From: Candidatus Magasanikiibacteriota bacterium
GTDB lineage: Bacteria; Patescibacteriota; Patescibacteriia; Magasanikbacterales; 2-02-FULL-50-9b
Length of the DNA stretch: 29,597 nucleotides
Assembly (NCBI GenBank): GCA_026396555.1
Contig: JAPLWO010000055.1
Span: 1 to 29,597, forward strand
Reading direction: 5' to 3'
In this document: positions 22,590 through 29,161 of the stretch, one piece after another
Layout: every line of letters starts with the position of its first letter
How positions within the stretch are numbered: position 1 is the first letter of the stretch
Program-made: the position numbers and the translations under genes
The notes under the pieces: model-generated
The model's database searches: none
What the model was told of the DNA's origin: nothing
Seen by the model: the letters and a program-made list of their open reading frames with translations, nothing else

Positions 22590-23376
22590 ATTTGATTGCG
22601 GCAAGGCGCCACAGTGAATTGCACAGGATCAGTAAAATAATAAGCCAACTGGAGATGAGAATGAGTTCGTGTGAGGTGAGTGCTGTGCGCGTGCCGATAA
22701 CAAATTCAATGGGGACACCACTTACAAATGGAAATGGTGTGGCGCGTGCAATGGTCGCGAGCCAGTGTGGCATGACAGAAATTGGAATAATGCGACCAGA
22801 TAATATGGCGCTCAGTGAGAAAAAAAGTGAGCAGGTTGTGTGCGAATTTTTGAAAAAAACACTTCCGAGCGCGGCTAGAAAACCAAATAGCGCGGTTAAT
22901 ACGTAACCAAAAAATAACGTCCCTGCAATCCAGAGCCAGATGCGCGGATCGTGCGGAATTGAATGGCGAAAATAATAGATGATGCCGAGAAATGGGACTG
23001 AGAAAGCAAGTAATACTGCAGTGCGCGCGCCGGCTTCACGCATGAATTGAAAATTTAAATATGAAACGGGTTTGACTAAATATTCTGAGAGGCGGCCTTC
23101 GTGAAGTGCTGACGCAATATCCCAAATAAAACTATAATCAAACACGACGACAAAAACCATGCCGAATGAATAATATAAAACAAGTTGCTGAAGTGTAAAC
23201 GTTCCGATCTGATTTCCTTCGCGATACACAGCTGTCCAAAAAAGTAGTAACACGGCCCAACTGATCACGGCGCCAAGCGTCATCAAAAAAAATCCGAATC
23301 GCCACGCAAGCATGTCGGAGACTCCGATGCCAAAAATTTTCGAATACTTTCGTATCGCGTGTGCGATCGAATTCAT
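22570..23376 (-). CDS. ABC-2 permease subunit (DUF990-type), first of the pair
   Basis: 268 aa with about six transmembrane segments. N-terminal MNSIAHAIRKYSKIFGIGVSDMLAWRFGFF, and the loop HEGRLSEYLVKPVSYLNFQFMRE typical of COG4587-type permeases. The LVKP motif is shared in kind with the SFVKPL motif of its partner, so the two are old paralogues forming a heterodimer. It is first in the exporter operon. A GATAAT box lies 9 nt upstream of the ATG, in the 10-nt gap after the P-type ATPase gene. Confidence 0.87.
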   Translation of the reverse strand: MNSIAHAIRKYSKIFGIGVSDMLAWRFGFFLMTLGAVISWAVLLLFWTAVYREGNQIGTFTLQQLVLYYSFGMVFVVVFDYSFIWDIASALHEGRLSEYLVKPVSYLNFQFMREAGARTAVLLAFSVPFLGIIYYFRHSIPHDPRIWLWIAGTLFFGYVLTALFGFLAALGSVFFKNSHTTCSLFFSLSAILSGRIIPISVMPHWLATIARATPFPFVSGVPIEFVIGTRTALTSHELILISSWLIILLILCNSLWRLAAIKYEASGN

Positions 23377-23386
23377 AGAAGTGCGA

Positions 23387-26029
23387 TTATCGTTTCGCTC
23401 GTCTATACATTTTCCTCAATTCTTCGATAAATAGCAAGCTCGATGCAACAGCGATTGCTTCAAACCAAATGCTTGGCGGTACAGAAGTTGTTCCTAGTAA
23501 TTTTTGGAGTGGTGGAAATGTCACCGCAAGAATTTGAAGTCCGAAAACAATTGCAGTCGCTCCAATCAAATAAGGGTTGCGCGTAAGTGATGTTTGAAAA
23601 AAAGATCTGCGCTCGGTTCGAATCGCCCAGGCATGCATCCACTGGAACATCGCCATCACGATCAAAATAATTGTGGTGCGTTCAATCGGTCCCATGAATT
23701 GATATTGGAAGTACATGAAACCGGTGCCGAGCGTCATGACAATACCGGTGATTATGATACTGACAAAATCAGATTTGTGTAATAAATAACGGGTGCGTCG
23801 GAGGCGGGGAATTGCGTCGTTTGAATCTTTTGGTTCAAGTGCGAGTGCAACATCTAAGAATCCGTCAGTTACTAAGTTGAGCCAAATGATTTGCGCGGCA
23901 GTGATGGGTATTGAAATTCCAAGCGCAAACGCACTGGCGATGATACAAATTTCACCAAAGTTTGTGGCGAATAAATACACCAGAACTTTTCGCAGTGAAA
24001 TATACATGATGCGACCTTCATCGATGGCGGCGACGATTGATTCCAAATCATCGTTCAATAATAAAATATCAGACGCGTGTCGTGCAACATCGGTTCCCGA
24101 ATTTCCCATCGCGATTCCAAGATCAGCAGCGACGAGTGATGGTGCGTCGTTGACGCCGTCACCAGTCATCGCGATGGTGTGGCCAGATTTTTGATACAGT
24201 TCGATGATGCGTAATTTATCTTCTGGAGTTACGCGTGCAAAAACTGAAACGCGGGGAAGTAGCGCATGTAATTCATTTTCAGGCATGTTATGTAATTCTC
24301 GGCCCGTTAAAATATGGTCGCCGCGTTCAAATAATCCAACGTGTCGCGCGATTGCGCGCGCGGTTGTTGGTAAGTCTCCAGTAATCATCACCACATGTAG
24401 CCCTGCGCCTTTTGCGCGTGCGACAAGCGCTGCAGCGCCGGGGCGAACAACATCAGCCATGCCAAAAAACGCTTGAAATTTGTAATCTCGTGGATTTGTT
24501 TCGGTCGACCCATCAGTTTTTTTTGTAGCAAGTGCAACTACACGCAGACCTCGTTCAGCGAGTAGTTCAAGTTGTGCCGCGAGCGCGCCTCGTTCTTCGG
24601 AACTTAAATGTGTGCACGCATTTAAAATTATTTCTGGTGCACCAGCGATAACTAATTCTTGTCCGTCAGTCGGGTGTTTAATTTCGCCGATCGAAAACTT
24701 TTTTTCGTAATCAAACGGAACTGATTTTGTTACAGCGCTCGCGTCGTTCAAATTCATTTTTTCTGCGAGCACTACGAGCGCTCCATCAGTCGGATCTCCT
24801 GAAACTGCGTATGTTGCCATTCCATCTGCGCCAGTTTTTAAAATTTTTGCATGGGTCACTGAAGGAAGCCGCGCGATAATTTCTGCAAATTTTTTGAGCG
24901 CATCACCCTCAACCAATTTTCCATTAATTAAAAATGATCCGCGTGGCATGTAACCTTCGCCGGTAATCGCGAGCGTTCCGTGCGGTGTCCACATCTCAGT
25001 CACCATCATTTGATTGAACGTGATGGTTCCGGTTTTATCAAGTGCCAACACGCGAACTTGCCCGAGCGCTTCGATTGCGAATAATTTTTTGACCAACACA
25101 TTTCGTTTCGCCATGCGCCACATGCCGGCTGACAAAATAATAGTAAGAACCGCTGGCAAACCTTCTGGAATTGCACTGACAGCGAGTGCGGATGCGGTAA
25201 ATAAGATTTTGGTAAGTGTTAAGCCGGTGTGTAAACCCAGCAAAACAATCACAACAAGCAAAAGTGCAATAATAAAAATAACGATTTTAGAAAGCATCGC
25301 TAAATCGCGTTCAAGCGGAATCGGTGTGCGCGATGGACGAACGTGTGAGCTGACCATTCCTAATTTTGTTTTTGGGCCGACTGCAGTTACGACCGCGAGA
25401 CCGATGCCATGTGTGATTGTTGTTCCTGCAAAAATCATCATCGGTGCATCGAGTGCGTCGAGATTTCCACCGCGTGCTTGTGCGTCTTTTGCGACAGGAA
25501 TTGATTCGCCGGTCAGCAACGATTCGTCGACGCGCAAAAAATTTGTTTCAATTAATCGTGCGTCGGCAACAACATGATCGCCTTCAGCTAAAATAATAAT
25601 GTCGCCCCACACCACTTCTGTCGCGGGGATAGTGATGATCGTTCCGTCGCGCCGCACGACAGCGTTTGACGGAGTTAATTTGCGCAGCGCGCGAACGGTT
25701 TTGTGCGCATGATATTCTTGTTGCGTGCCGATGATGCTGTTGATGGCGAGCACAATAAAAATAACACTCGCGTCTGTGGTGTGTTCAAGTAATGTCAAAA
25801 CTGCGCCGGCGAATAATAAAATGCCGATGAGCGGACTTTTAAATTGTCGGAACCAGATTGTTAAAATTGATGTTTGTGGCGGTTCTGGAATTTGGTTGCT
25901 GCCATGTTCCGCGCGGCGATCTTTAATTTCTGAACTTGATACACCAATCGCACTATCGACGTCGAGAGTTTTGAGAGTTTTTTCAATTGTCAGAGAGCGC
26001 CATTTGGGGGAATGCAATGCATCTTTCAT
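23387..26029 (-). CDS. Ca2+-transporting P-type ATPase (SERCA/PMR1-like)
   Basis: 880 aa, near the usual 850-950. Cytoplasmic N-terminal cation-ATPase domain, actuator TGES (173-176), phosphorylation site DKTGT (Asp 331), nucleotide domain with KSVPFDYEKKFS, hinge TGDGVNDAPSL, and ten expected membrane helices. Ion ligands match SERCA: PEGLP in M4 (288-292), N and E of TNFGE in M5, and N-x-x-T-D of NLVTDG in M6. Site II and most of site I therefore look intact, so Ca2+ (or Mn2+) export is the best call. An extended TATAAT lies 6 nt from the ATG, indicating leaderless mRNA. The exporter operon follows after 10 nt. Confidence 0.93.
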   Translation of the reverse strand: MKDALHSPKWRSLTIEKTLKTLDVDSAIGVSSSEIKDRRAEHGSNQIPEPPQTSILTIWFRQFKSPLIGILLFAGAVLTLLEHTTDASVIFIVLAINSIIGTQQEYHAHKTVRALRKLTPSNAVVRRDGTIITIPATEVVWGDIIILAEGDHVVADARLIETNFLRVDESLLTGESIPVAKDAQARGGNLDALDAPMMIFAGTTITHGIGLAVVTAVGPKTKLGMVSSHVRPSRTPIPLERDLAMLSKIVIFIIALLLVVIVLLGLHTGLTLTKILFTASALAVSAIPEGLPAVLTIILSAGMWRMAKRNVLVKKLFAIEALGQVRVLALDKTGTITFNQMMVTEMWTPHGTLAITGEGYMPRGSFLINGKLVEGDALKKFAEIIARLPSVTHAKILKTGADGMATYAVSGDPTDGALVVLAEKMNLNDASAVTKSVPFDYEKKFSIGEIKHPTDGQELVIAGAPEIILNACTHLSSEERGALAAQLELLAERGLRVVALATKKTDGSTETNPRDYKFQAFFGMADVVRPGAAALVARAKGAGLHVVMITGDLPTTARAIARHVGLFERGDHILTGRELHNMPENELHALLPRVSVFARVTPEDKLRIIELYQKSGHTIAMTGDGVNDAPSLVAADLGIAMGNSGTDVARHASDILLLNDDLESIVAAIDEGRIMYISLRKVLVYLFATNFGEICIIASAFALGISIPITAAQIIWLNLVTDGFLDVALALEPKDSNDAIPRLRRTRYLLHKSDFVSIIITGIVMTLGTGFMYFQYQFMGPIERTTIILIVMAMFQWMHAWAIRTERRSFFQTSLTRNPYLIGATAIVFGLQILAVTFPPLQKLLGTTSVPPSIWFEAIAVASSLLFIEELRKMYRRAKR

Positions 26030-26035
26030 GAGTCC

Positions 26036-26044
26036 ATTATAGCA
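26036..26044 (-). promoter_or_regulatory. Extended -10 of the Ca2+ ATPase gene
   Basis: Minus strand TGC-TATAAT, a perfect extended -10, only 6 nt from ATG 26029. The predicted start falls on or next to the A of the ATG. Confidence 0.65.
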
Positions 26045-26070
26045 TGCGATATTTTCTATTTCAGCTCACG

Positions 26071-26159
26071 CGTCGGCGCGTTCCTGCGACGCGCCGCGCT
26101 GTCTCTCGGTCGTGTCAGTTTCGCAAAGCGAAACGCCAAGCTGACACAACCTCCGAGAC
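26071..26159. repeat. GC-rich palindromes upstream of the Ca2+ ATPase
   Basis: Two adjacent inverted repeats: GGCGCG/CGCGCC (26075-26080 and 26090-26095), and a long imperfect stem with arms 26101-26118 and 26141-26159. The top of the long stem contains TTTCGC/GCGAAA. No coding potential. The GC content is well above that of the flanks. It is similar in style to the palindromes near 6860, 26400 and 29060 and may be a REP-like element. The whole gap 26030-26241 holds this, the ATPase promoter and the tRNA-Ser promoter. Confidence 0.6.
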
Positions 26160-26199
26160 GAGCTTCAATAGCAAATATCACGTGTTAGGATGGATATCC

Positions 26200-26228
26200 T
26201 GGACAGTGCGCTGTAATATTGTTACCAT
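26200..26228 (+). promoter_or_regulatory. Probable tRNA-Ser promoter
   Basis: TGGACA (26200-26205), 17-nt spacer, TACCAT (26223-26228), with 13 nt to the tRNA. The -10 is weak, but the spacing fits the other two tRNA promoters. Confidence 0.45.
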
Positions 26229-26241
26229 AAGCGCCACGCGG

Positions 26242-26331
26242 GGAGAGGTGACCGAGTGGTTGAAGGTACCGCTCTCGAAAAGCGGCATGGGTGAAAGCTC
26301 ATCGAGGGTTCGAATCCCTCCCTCTCCGCCA
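26242..26331 (+). tRNA. tRNA-Ser (CGA anticodon), CCA encoded
   Basis: Acceptor GGAGAGG/CCTCTCC, D-arm with GACCGAGTGGTTGAAGGT, anticodon stem CCGCT/AGCGG around CTCGAAA (anticodon CGA), the long variable arm typical of Ser (ATGGG/CTCAT), T stem GAGGG/CCCTC, discriminator G, and encoded CCA (26329-26331). Confidence 0.95.
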
Positions 26332-26368
26332 TACATAAAAACCTCGCCTTGTGCGGGGTTTTTATGTA
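26332..26368 (+). terminator. tRNA-Ser terminator
   Basis: 16-bp stem (26332-26347 and 26353-26368) with one G-U pair and a CTTGT loop. The 3' arm contains GGGGTTTTTAT. It starts directly at the tRNA CCA end. Confidence 0.85.
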
Positions 26369-26382
26369 TGATGTGGGTGATA

Positions 26383-26492
26383 GGATTCGAAGGGTGAGCG
26401 CGCGAGCGAACGTGCGTAGCTCGCATCGCGCGAGCCCGGGCCCGAAGGAGCGACTTGGTTCGCGACTGAGGCGAATCCCTCCCTCTCCGCCA
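26383..26492. repeat. Palindromic element carrying a copy of the tRNA-Ser 3' end
   Basis: 26472-26492 is a perfect 21-bp direct repeat of 26311-26331, the T-arm/acceptor/CCA end of tRNA-Ser. At the other end, 26383-26390 has GGATTCGA, the T-arm sequence inverted. Between them is a GC-rich core with an 11-bp bulged stem (CGCGCGA-GCGA and its partner, around 26399-26432) and CCCGGGCCCG. No gene was identified. The plan and the repeat spacing (161 bp) match the tRNA-His element (166 bp). Confidence 0.75.
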
Positions 26493-26530
26493 GATGCCCA
26501 AGTTAGAACCGAGGTAAAATAAGGGTTTTT

Positions 26531-26539
26531 TGGTACAAT
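26531..26539 (+). promoter_or_regulatory. Extended -10 of the HNH endonuclease gene
   Basis: TGG-TACAAT, an extended -10, 16 nt before ATG 26556. No -35 of note. It marks the start of the AT-rich accessory segment. Confidence 0.5.
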
Positions 26540-26555
26540 TTGATTAAATCATTTT

Positions 26556-27233
26556 ATGAAATTTGAGCTTAAAAAAGTTCATAGAAATACACCTATAGAT
26601 GAGCTTATTGCTGATCTTAAAAATACTGCAAAAAAATTAAATCAAGATTTTGTTACTAGAGAACAACAGGATGAATTTGGAAAATTTGATAGTTCTAACA
26701 TAGCCGACCGATTGGGAGGTTGGGCGAAAGCACACGAACGGGCAGGTCTTAATTTAGCGAGACATCAAAAGAGTGTCAGATTGAGTGATGATGAGCTTTT
26801 CCAAAATTTGGAAGAAGTTTGGACAAAACTCGGACATCAGCCGATACAGGCTGACATGTTTCCACCATTATCAAAATACAGTGCTGGCGTTTATAAAAAA
26901 CATTTTGGTACTTGGATGAAAGGGCTGGAAATATTTGTCACTAATATCAACAACGAAGAGGATATTTCAACAGAAAAATCAATTACGAATTTACAAGTCG
27001 AAACCTCAACGAAACATAAAACAAAGCGTGAGATAAATTGGAGACTTCGTTTTATTGTTATGAGGCGAGATAATTTCAAATGTAAAAATTGCGGTCGGTC
27101 GCCCGCGACTGACCTAAGTATCATCCTTCATGTTGATCACTTCAAGGCGTGGGCAAAGGGTGGCGAAACAGTTTTAGAAAATTTACAAACACTTTGCTCG
27201 GTATGCAATATCGGCAAAAGTGATTTAGAATAA
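26556..27233 (+). CDS. HNH endonuclease with two homing-endonuclease-associated repeats
   Basis: 225 aa. Residues 12-66 and 77-127 are two copies of a helical unit (TPIDELIADLKNTAKKLNQ... GGWAKAHERAGL and SDDELFQNLEEVWTKLGHQP... GTWMKGLEIF), as in the HNH-associated repeat seen in homing and defence nucleases; these probably bind DNA. After a linker, residues 160-225 form an HNH domain: CKNC (176, 179), LHVDH (His 192, 195), an ENLQ Asn (209) and CSVCN (214, 217). The Cys4 zinc site and catalytic His are intact. It is not inside an intron or other gene here. It may be a restriction, defence or selfish nuclease. Confidence 0.88.
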   Translation: MKFELKKVHRNTPIDELIADLKNTAKKLNQDFVTREQQDEFGKFDSSNIADRLGGWAKAHERAGLNLARHQKSVRLSDDELFQNLEEVWTKLGHQPIQADMFPPLSKYSAGVYKKHFGTWMKGLEIFVTNINNEEDISTEKSITNLQVETSTKHKTKREINWRLRFIVMRRDNFKCKNCGRSPATDLSIILHVDHFKAWAKGGETVLENLQTLCSVCNIGKSDLE

Positions 27234-27237
27234 AATC

Positions 27238-27303
27238 ATGAAAGAAAACATTAAAAAAATCGCCAAGTCGTTAGGCGTTCCTATTGAGGAATTATTAAAA
27301 TAA
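27238..27303 (+). CDS. 21-aa ORF resembling the end of an XRE-type HTH
   Basis: ATG 27238 to TAA 27301-27303, 4 nt after the HNH stop: KKIAKSLGVPIEELLK. This is how many XRE/Cro helix-turn-helix domains end, so it may be a decayed fragment of a regulator, or a real micro-protein coupled to the nuclease. Too short to decide. Confidence 0.35.
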   Translation: MKENIKKIAKSLGVPIEELLK

Positions 27304-27312
27304 TTTTAAACT

Positions 27313-27930
27313 ATGTATATACCACTTTGGATAATTGTTATCGGTGTCGTAATTTGGTTCATTTATGCACGGAACAAAGAAAAAGCACAGCAAAATATTT
27401 CCGTCATAACCGAGGAAAAAGAAGTTGTAATTAGTGAGGAAACTGTCTTCAAAGTTCAATCAAAATTTGAAGACAAGATAACAAACGAAACTGAGTTCCC
27501 CGATGCTATTTCGGGAGATGAAATTTACATATATAAAAACTTGATGCGTCCTTGGTTTGATAAGCTTATAGCTCAATATCGATACGATGAAAAAATGATC
27601 CAGAAATTGCGAAACGATTGGCTGGATTATATGGAGGCTGTTGGTGACAGAAGCACATATAATTATCTTTCGTTGGAATCTCAAGACGAAAAACAATCAG
27701 AAAAATATAGGGAAGATCATATTGTTGCGTCGAGAAAGATGTTCGCAATTCAAGATGCATTTGCAACTGCTATTGGAGCAGACGCTGTTTCTGAGTTAAA
27801 GAAAGTGAAAGAAATGGGCTTTATGTCCTTCAGCCGAAATGGAGAATTAGCACTGGAAGGATTTAAATGGGACTTAGGCAGACGAGAATTGGTACCTATT
27901 AAAGAAATGAAGAAAACGCATGAAAAGTAA
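27313..27930 (+). CDS. Single-pass membrane protein, unknown
   Basis: 205 aa. Residues 3-19 are one hydrophobic helix at the very N-terminus (PLWIIVIGVVIWFIYA), followed by a Lys/Glu-rich soluble part, so it is probably anchored with the bulk in the cytoplasm. The soluble part is helical and has W/Y-rich segments (NLMRPWFDKLIAQYRYDE, LRNDWLDYMEAVGDRSTYNYL). No known motif seen. It is codon-biased to AT, like its neighbours in the accessory segment. It lies 9 nt after the 21-aa ORF, so it may belong to the HNH transcript. Confidence 0.6.
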   Translation: MYIPLWIIVIGVVIWFIYARNKEKAQQNISVITEEKEVVISEETVFKVQSKFEDKITNETEFPDAISGDEIYIYKNLMRPWFDKLIAQYRYDEKMIQKLRNDWLDYMEAVGDRSTYNYLSLESQDEKQSEKYREDHIVASRKMFAIQDAFATAIGADAVSELKKVKEMGFMSFSRNGELALEGFKWDLGRRELVPIKEMKKTHEK

Positions 27931-27966
27931 TATTAATTAGGATAATACAATATTTCTCCATAAATT

Positions 27967-28170
27967 ATGGATGTTCATACAATCACAAATTGGGCTAATG
28001 AAAATCAAGGTCTTATTGCAATAGGTATTTTTGTACTTGGAGTAATAGGATTTTTTATCAAAAAGTTATTTTTTTCTGAAGCAGGAAAAACTCATATTCA
28101 AAAACAGAAGTCTGGAGATAATTCGGTGAATATCCAATCTGGAAGAGATACTAATTATGGAAATAAGTAA
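27967..28170 (+). CDS. 67-aa membrane protein with C-terminal SGDNSxNIQSG motif
   Basis: One transmembrane helix (about residues 14-36, QGLIAIGIFVLGVIGFFIKK). A polar tail follows with QKSGDNSVNIQSGRD at 47-61. The same motif opens the next protein, whose gene overlaps this one by 14 bp in a different frame. The tail should face the cytoplasm given KK after the helix, although orientation is inferred. A TACAAT box is 15 nt upstream of the ATG. No family recognised; probably a membrane tether or adaptor for the downstream protein. Confidence 0.6.
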   Translation: MDVHTITNWANENQGLIAIGIFVLGVIGFFIKKLFFSEAGKTHIQKQKSGDNSVNIQSGRDTNYGNK

Positions 28171-29005
28171 TCAAAAATCAGGAGATAATTCAACGAACCT
28201 TCAGGCGGGAGGTGCTATTACTGTGAACAATAATTCTGTTGCACTTTTTTCTATTGAAGAAGTTTCCAAGCAGTTGTTGGGGTCGGTATTTGGAGAATTG
28301 CCAGATGAAACAAAAACACAAATCACACAAAATCAGAAATCATATTTTCAAGCACTTTCTGAAAATTTACAGAAAATTATCAAAGATGGTTCCGATATTA
28401 AAAAAGTTATTGATTCTCCAGATTTTCAATATATTTCTAAAAAAGCATCTATTTCAGCAAGCCGTTCATCCTTAACAGATTTACATAAAAATCTTTCGTC
28501 TCTCATAATTCAGCGAGTGAATTTTGATAGTGAGGATTTAAAAAGAATTGTCTATAACGAAGCAATAACTACTATTGAAAAATTGACTACAGACCAGTTG
28601 AAAATATTGACTCTTTGTTTTTTACTCAAAAGAACAAGATTAAATGGACTAACTAATATTGAACAATTTAAGCAATATTTAGATCAAAGAATAAAACCAT
28701 TTATTGATTTCAAAAGAACTACTGCAGAATTTGAACATCTTGCTTATACAGGTTGTGCAGGTATCAGCATTGTCAGTCACGATATAGTTGGTCTATTTAA
28801 GGGAAATTATCCTGATATTTTTAAGGATACTGATAATCCCGAAGAATTGTTGGCTGGCAATGATACTGCAACAAAGTTAATTTCAGCTTGGAAAGATACT
28901 CAAATTCAAAATATGAATCTAACCTCTGTTGGAATAGTAATTGCTAGTACTTACTATGAGCAGATAACTAATGATAGAATGAATATAGATATTTGGATAA
29001 ATTAA
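28157..29005 (+). CDS. LPO_1073/Vpar_1526-like protein with N-terminal SGDNSTNLQAG motif
   Basis: 282 aa, soluble. Residues 5-25 carry NQKSGDNSTNLQAGGAITVN, a short Gly/Asn-rich motif known from the start of LPO_1073/Vpar_1526-type proteins and various defence-associated proteins. My family call rests on this motif and the following helical region (FSIEEVSKQLLGSVFGELPDE...), not on a search. The rest is mostly helical with Lys/Glu/Ile-rich repeats and no catalytic motif I recognise. ATG 28157 lies inside the end of the 67-aa gene, so translation is coupled. Function unknown; a defence role is inference from context. Confidence 0.6.
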   Translation: MEISNQKSGDNSTNLQAGGAITVNNNSVALFSIEEVSKQLLGSVFGELPDETKTQITQNQKSYFQALSENLQKIIKDGSDIKKVIDSPDFQYISKKASISASRSSLTDLHKNLSSLIIQRVNFDSEDLKRIVYNEAITTIEKLTTDQLKILTLCFLLKRTRLNGLTNIEQFKQYLDQRIKPFIDFKRTTAEFEHLAYTGCAGISIVSHDIVGLFKGNYPDIFKDTDNPEELLAGNDTATKLISAWKDTQIQNMNLTSVGIVIASTYYEQITNDRMNIDIWIN

Positions 29006-29043
29006 AAGCCGAGAATTTTTTTCCGAAAACCCCCAGTCCGAAA

Positions 29044-29082
29044 CCCGCCCGCATTCCTCCCCAGACCCCTCCTGCGGGCGGG
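29044..29082. repeat. GC-rich stem-loop in the gap before the last gene
   Basis: CCCGCCCGCA (29044-29053) pairs perfectly with TGCGGGCGGG (29073-29082) around a C-rich 19-nt loop. The next bases include GCCGAGGCAGGGCGAATCC, similar in style to the tRNA-linked elements. It lies in strongly AT-rich DNA, and there is no T run for a terminator on the plus strand. Confidence 0.6.
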
Positions 29083-29132
29083 AATACAGCCGAGGCAGGG
29101 CGAATCCTCTTCCGCGTAATAATGATGATTCA

Positions 29133-29141
29133 TGCTATAAT
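29133..29141 (+). promoter_or_regulatory. Extended -10 of the last gene
   Basis: TGC-TATAAT, a perfect extended -10, 20 nt before ATG 29162. No clear -35. Confidence 0.6.
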
Positions 29142-29161
29142 TTTTTTGTAAGATTAATACT

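Noticed and set aside
25014..25577. 187-codon plus-strand frame inside the Ca2+ ATPase gene
   Set aside because: Antisense shadow of a well-conserved ATPase.
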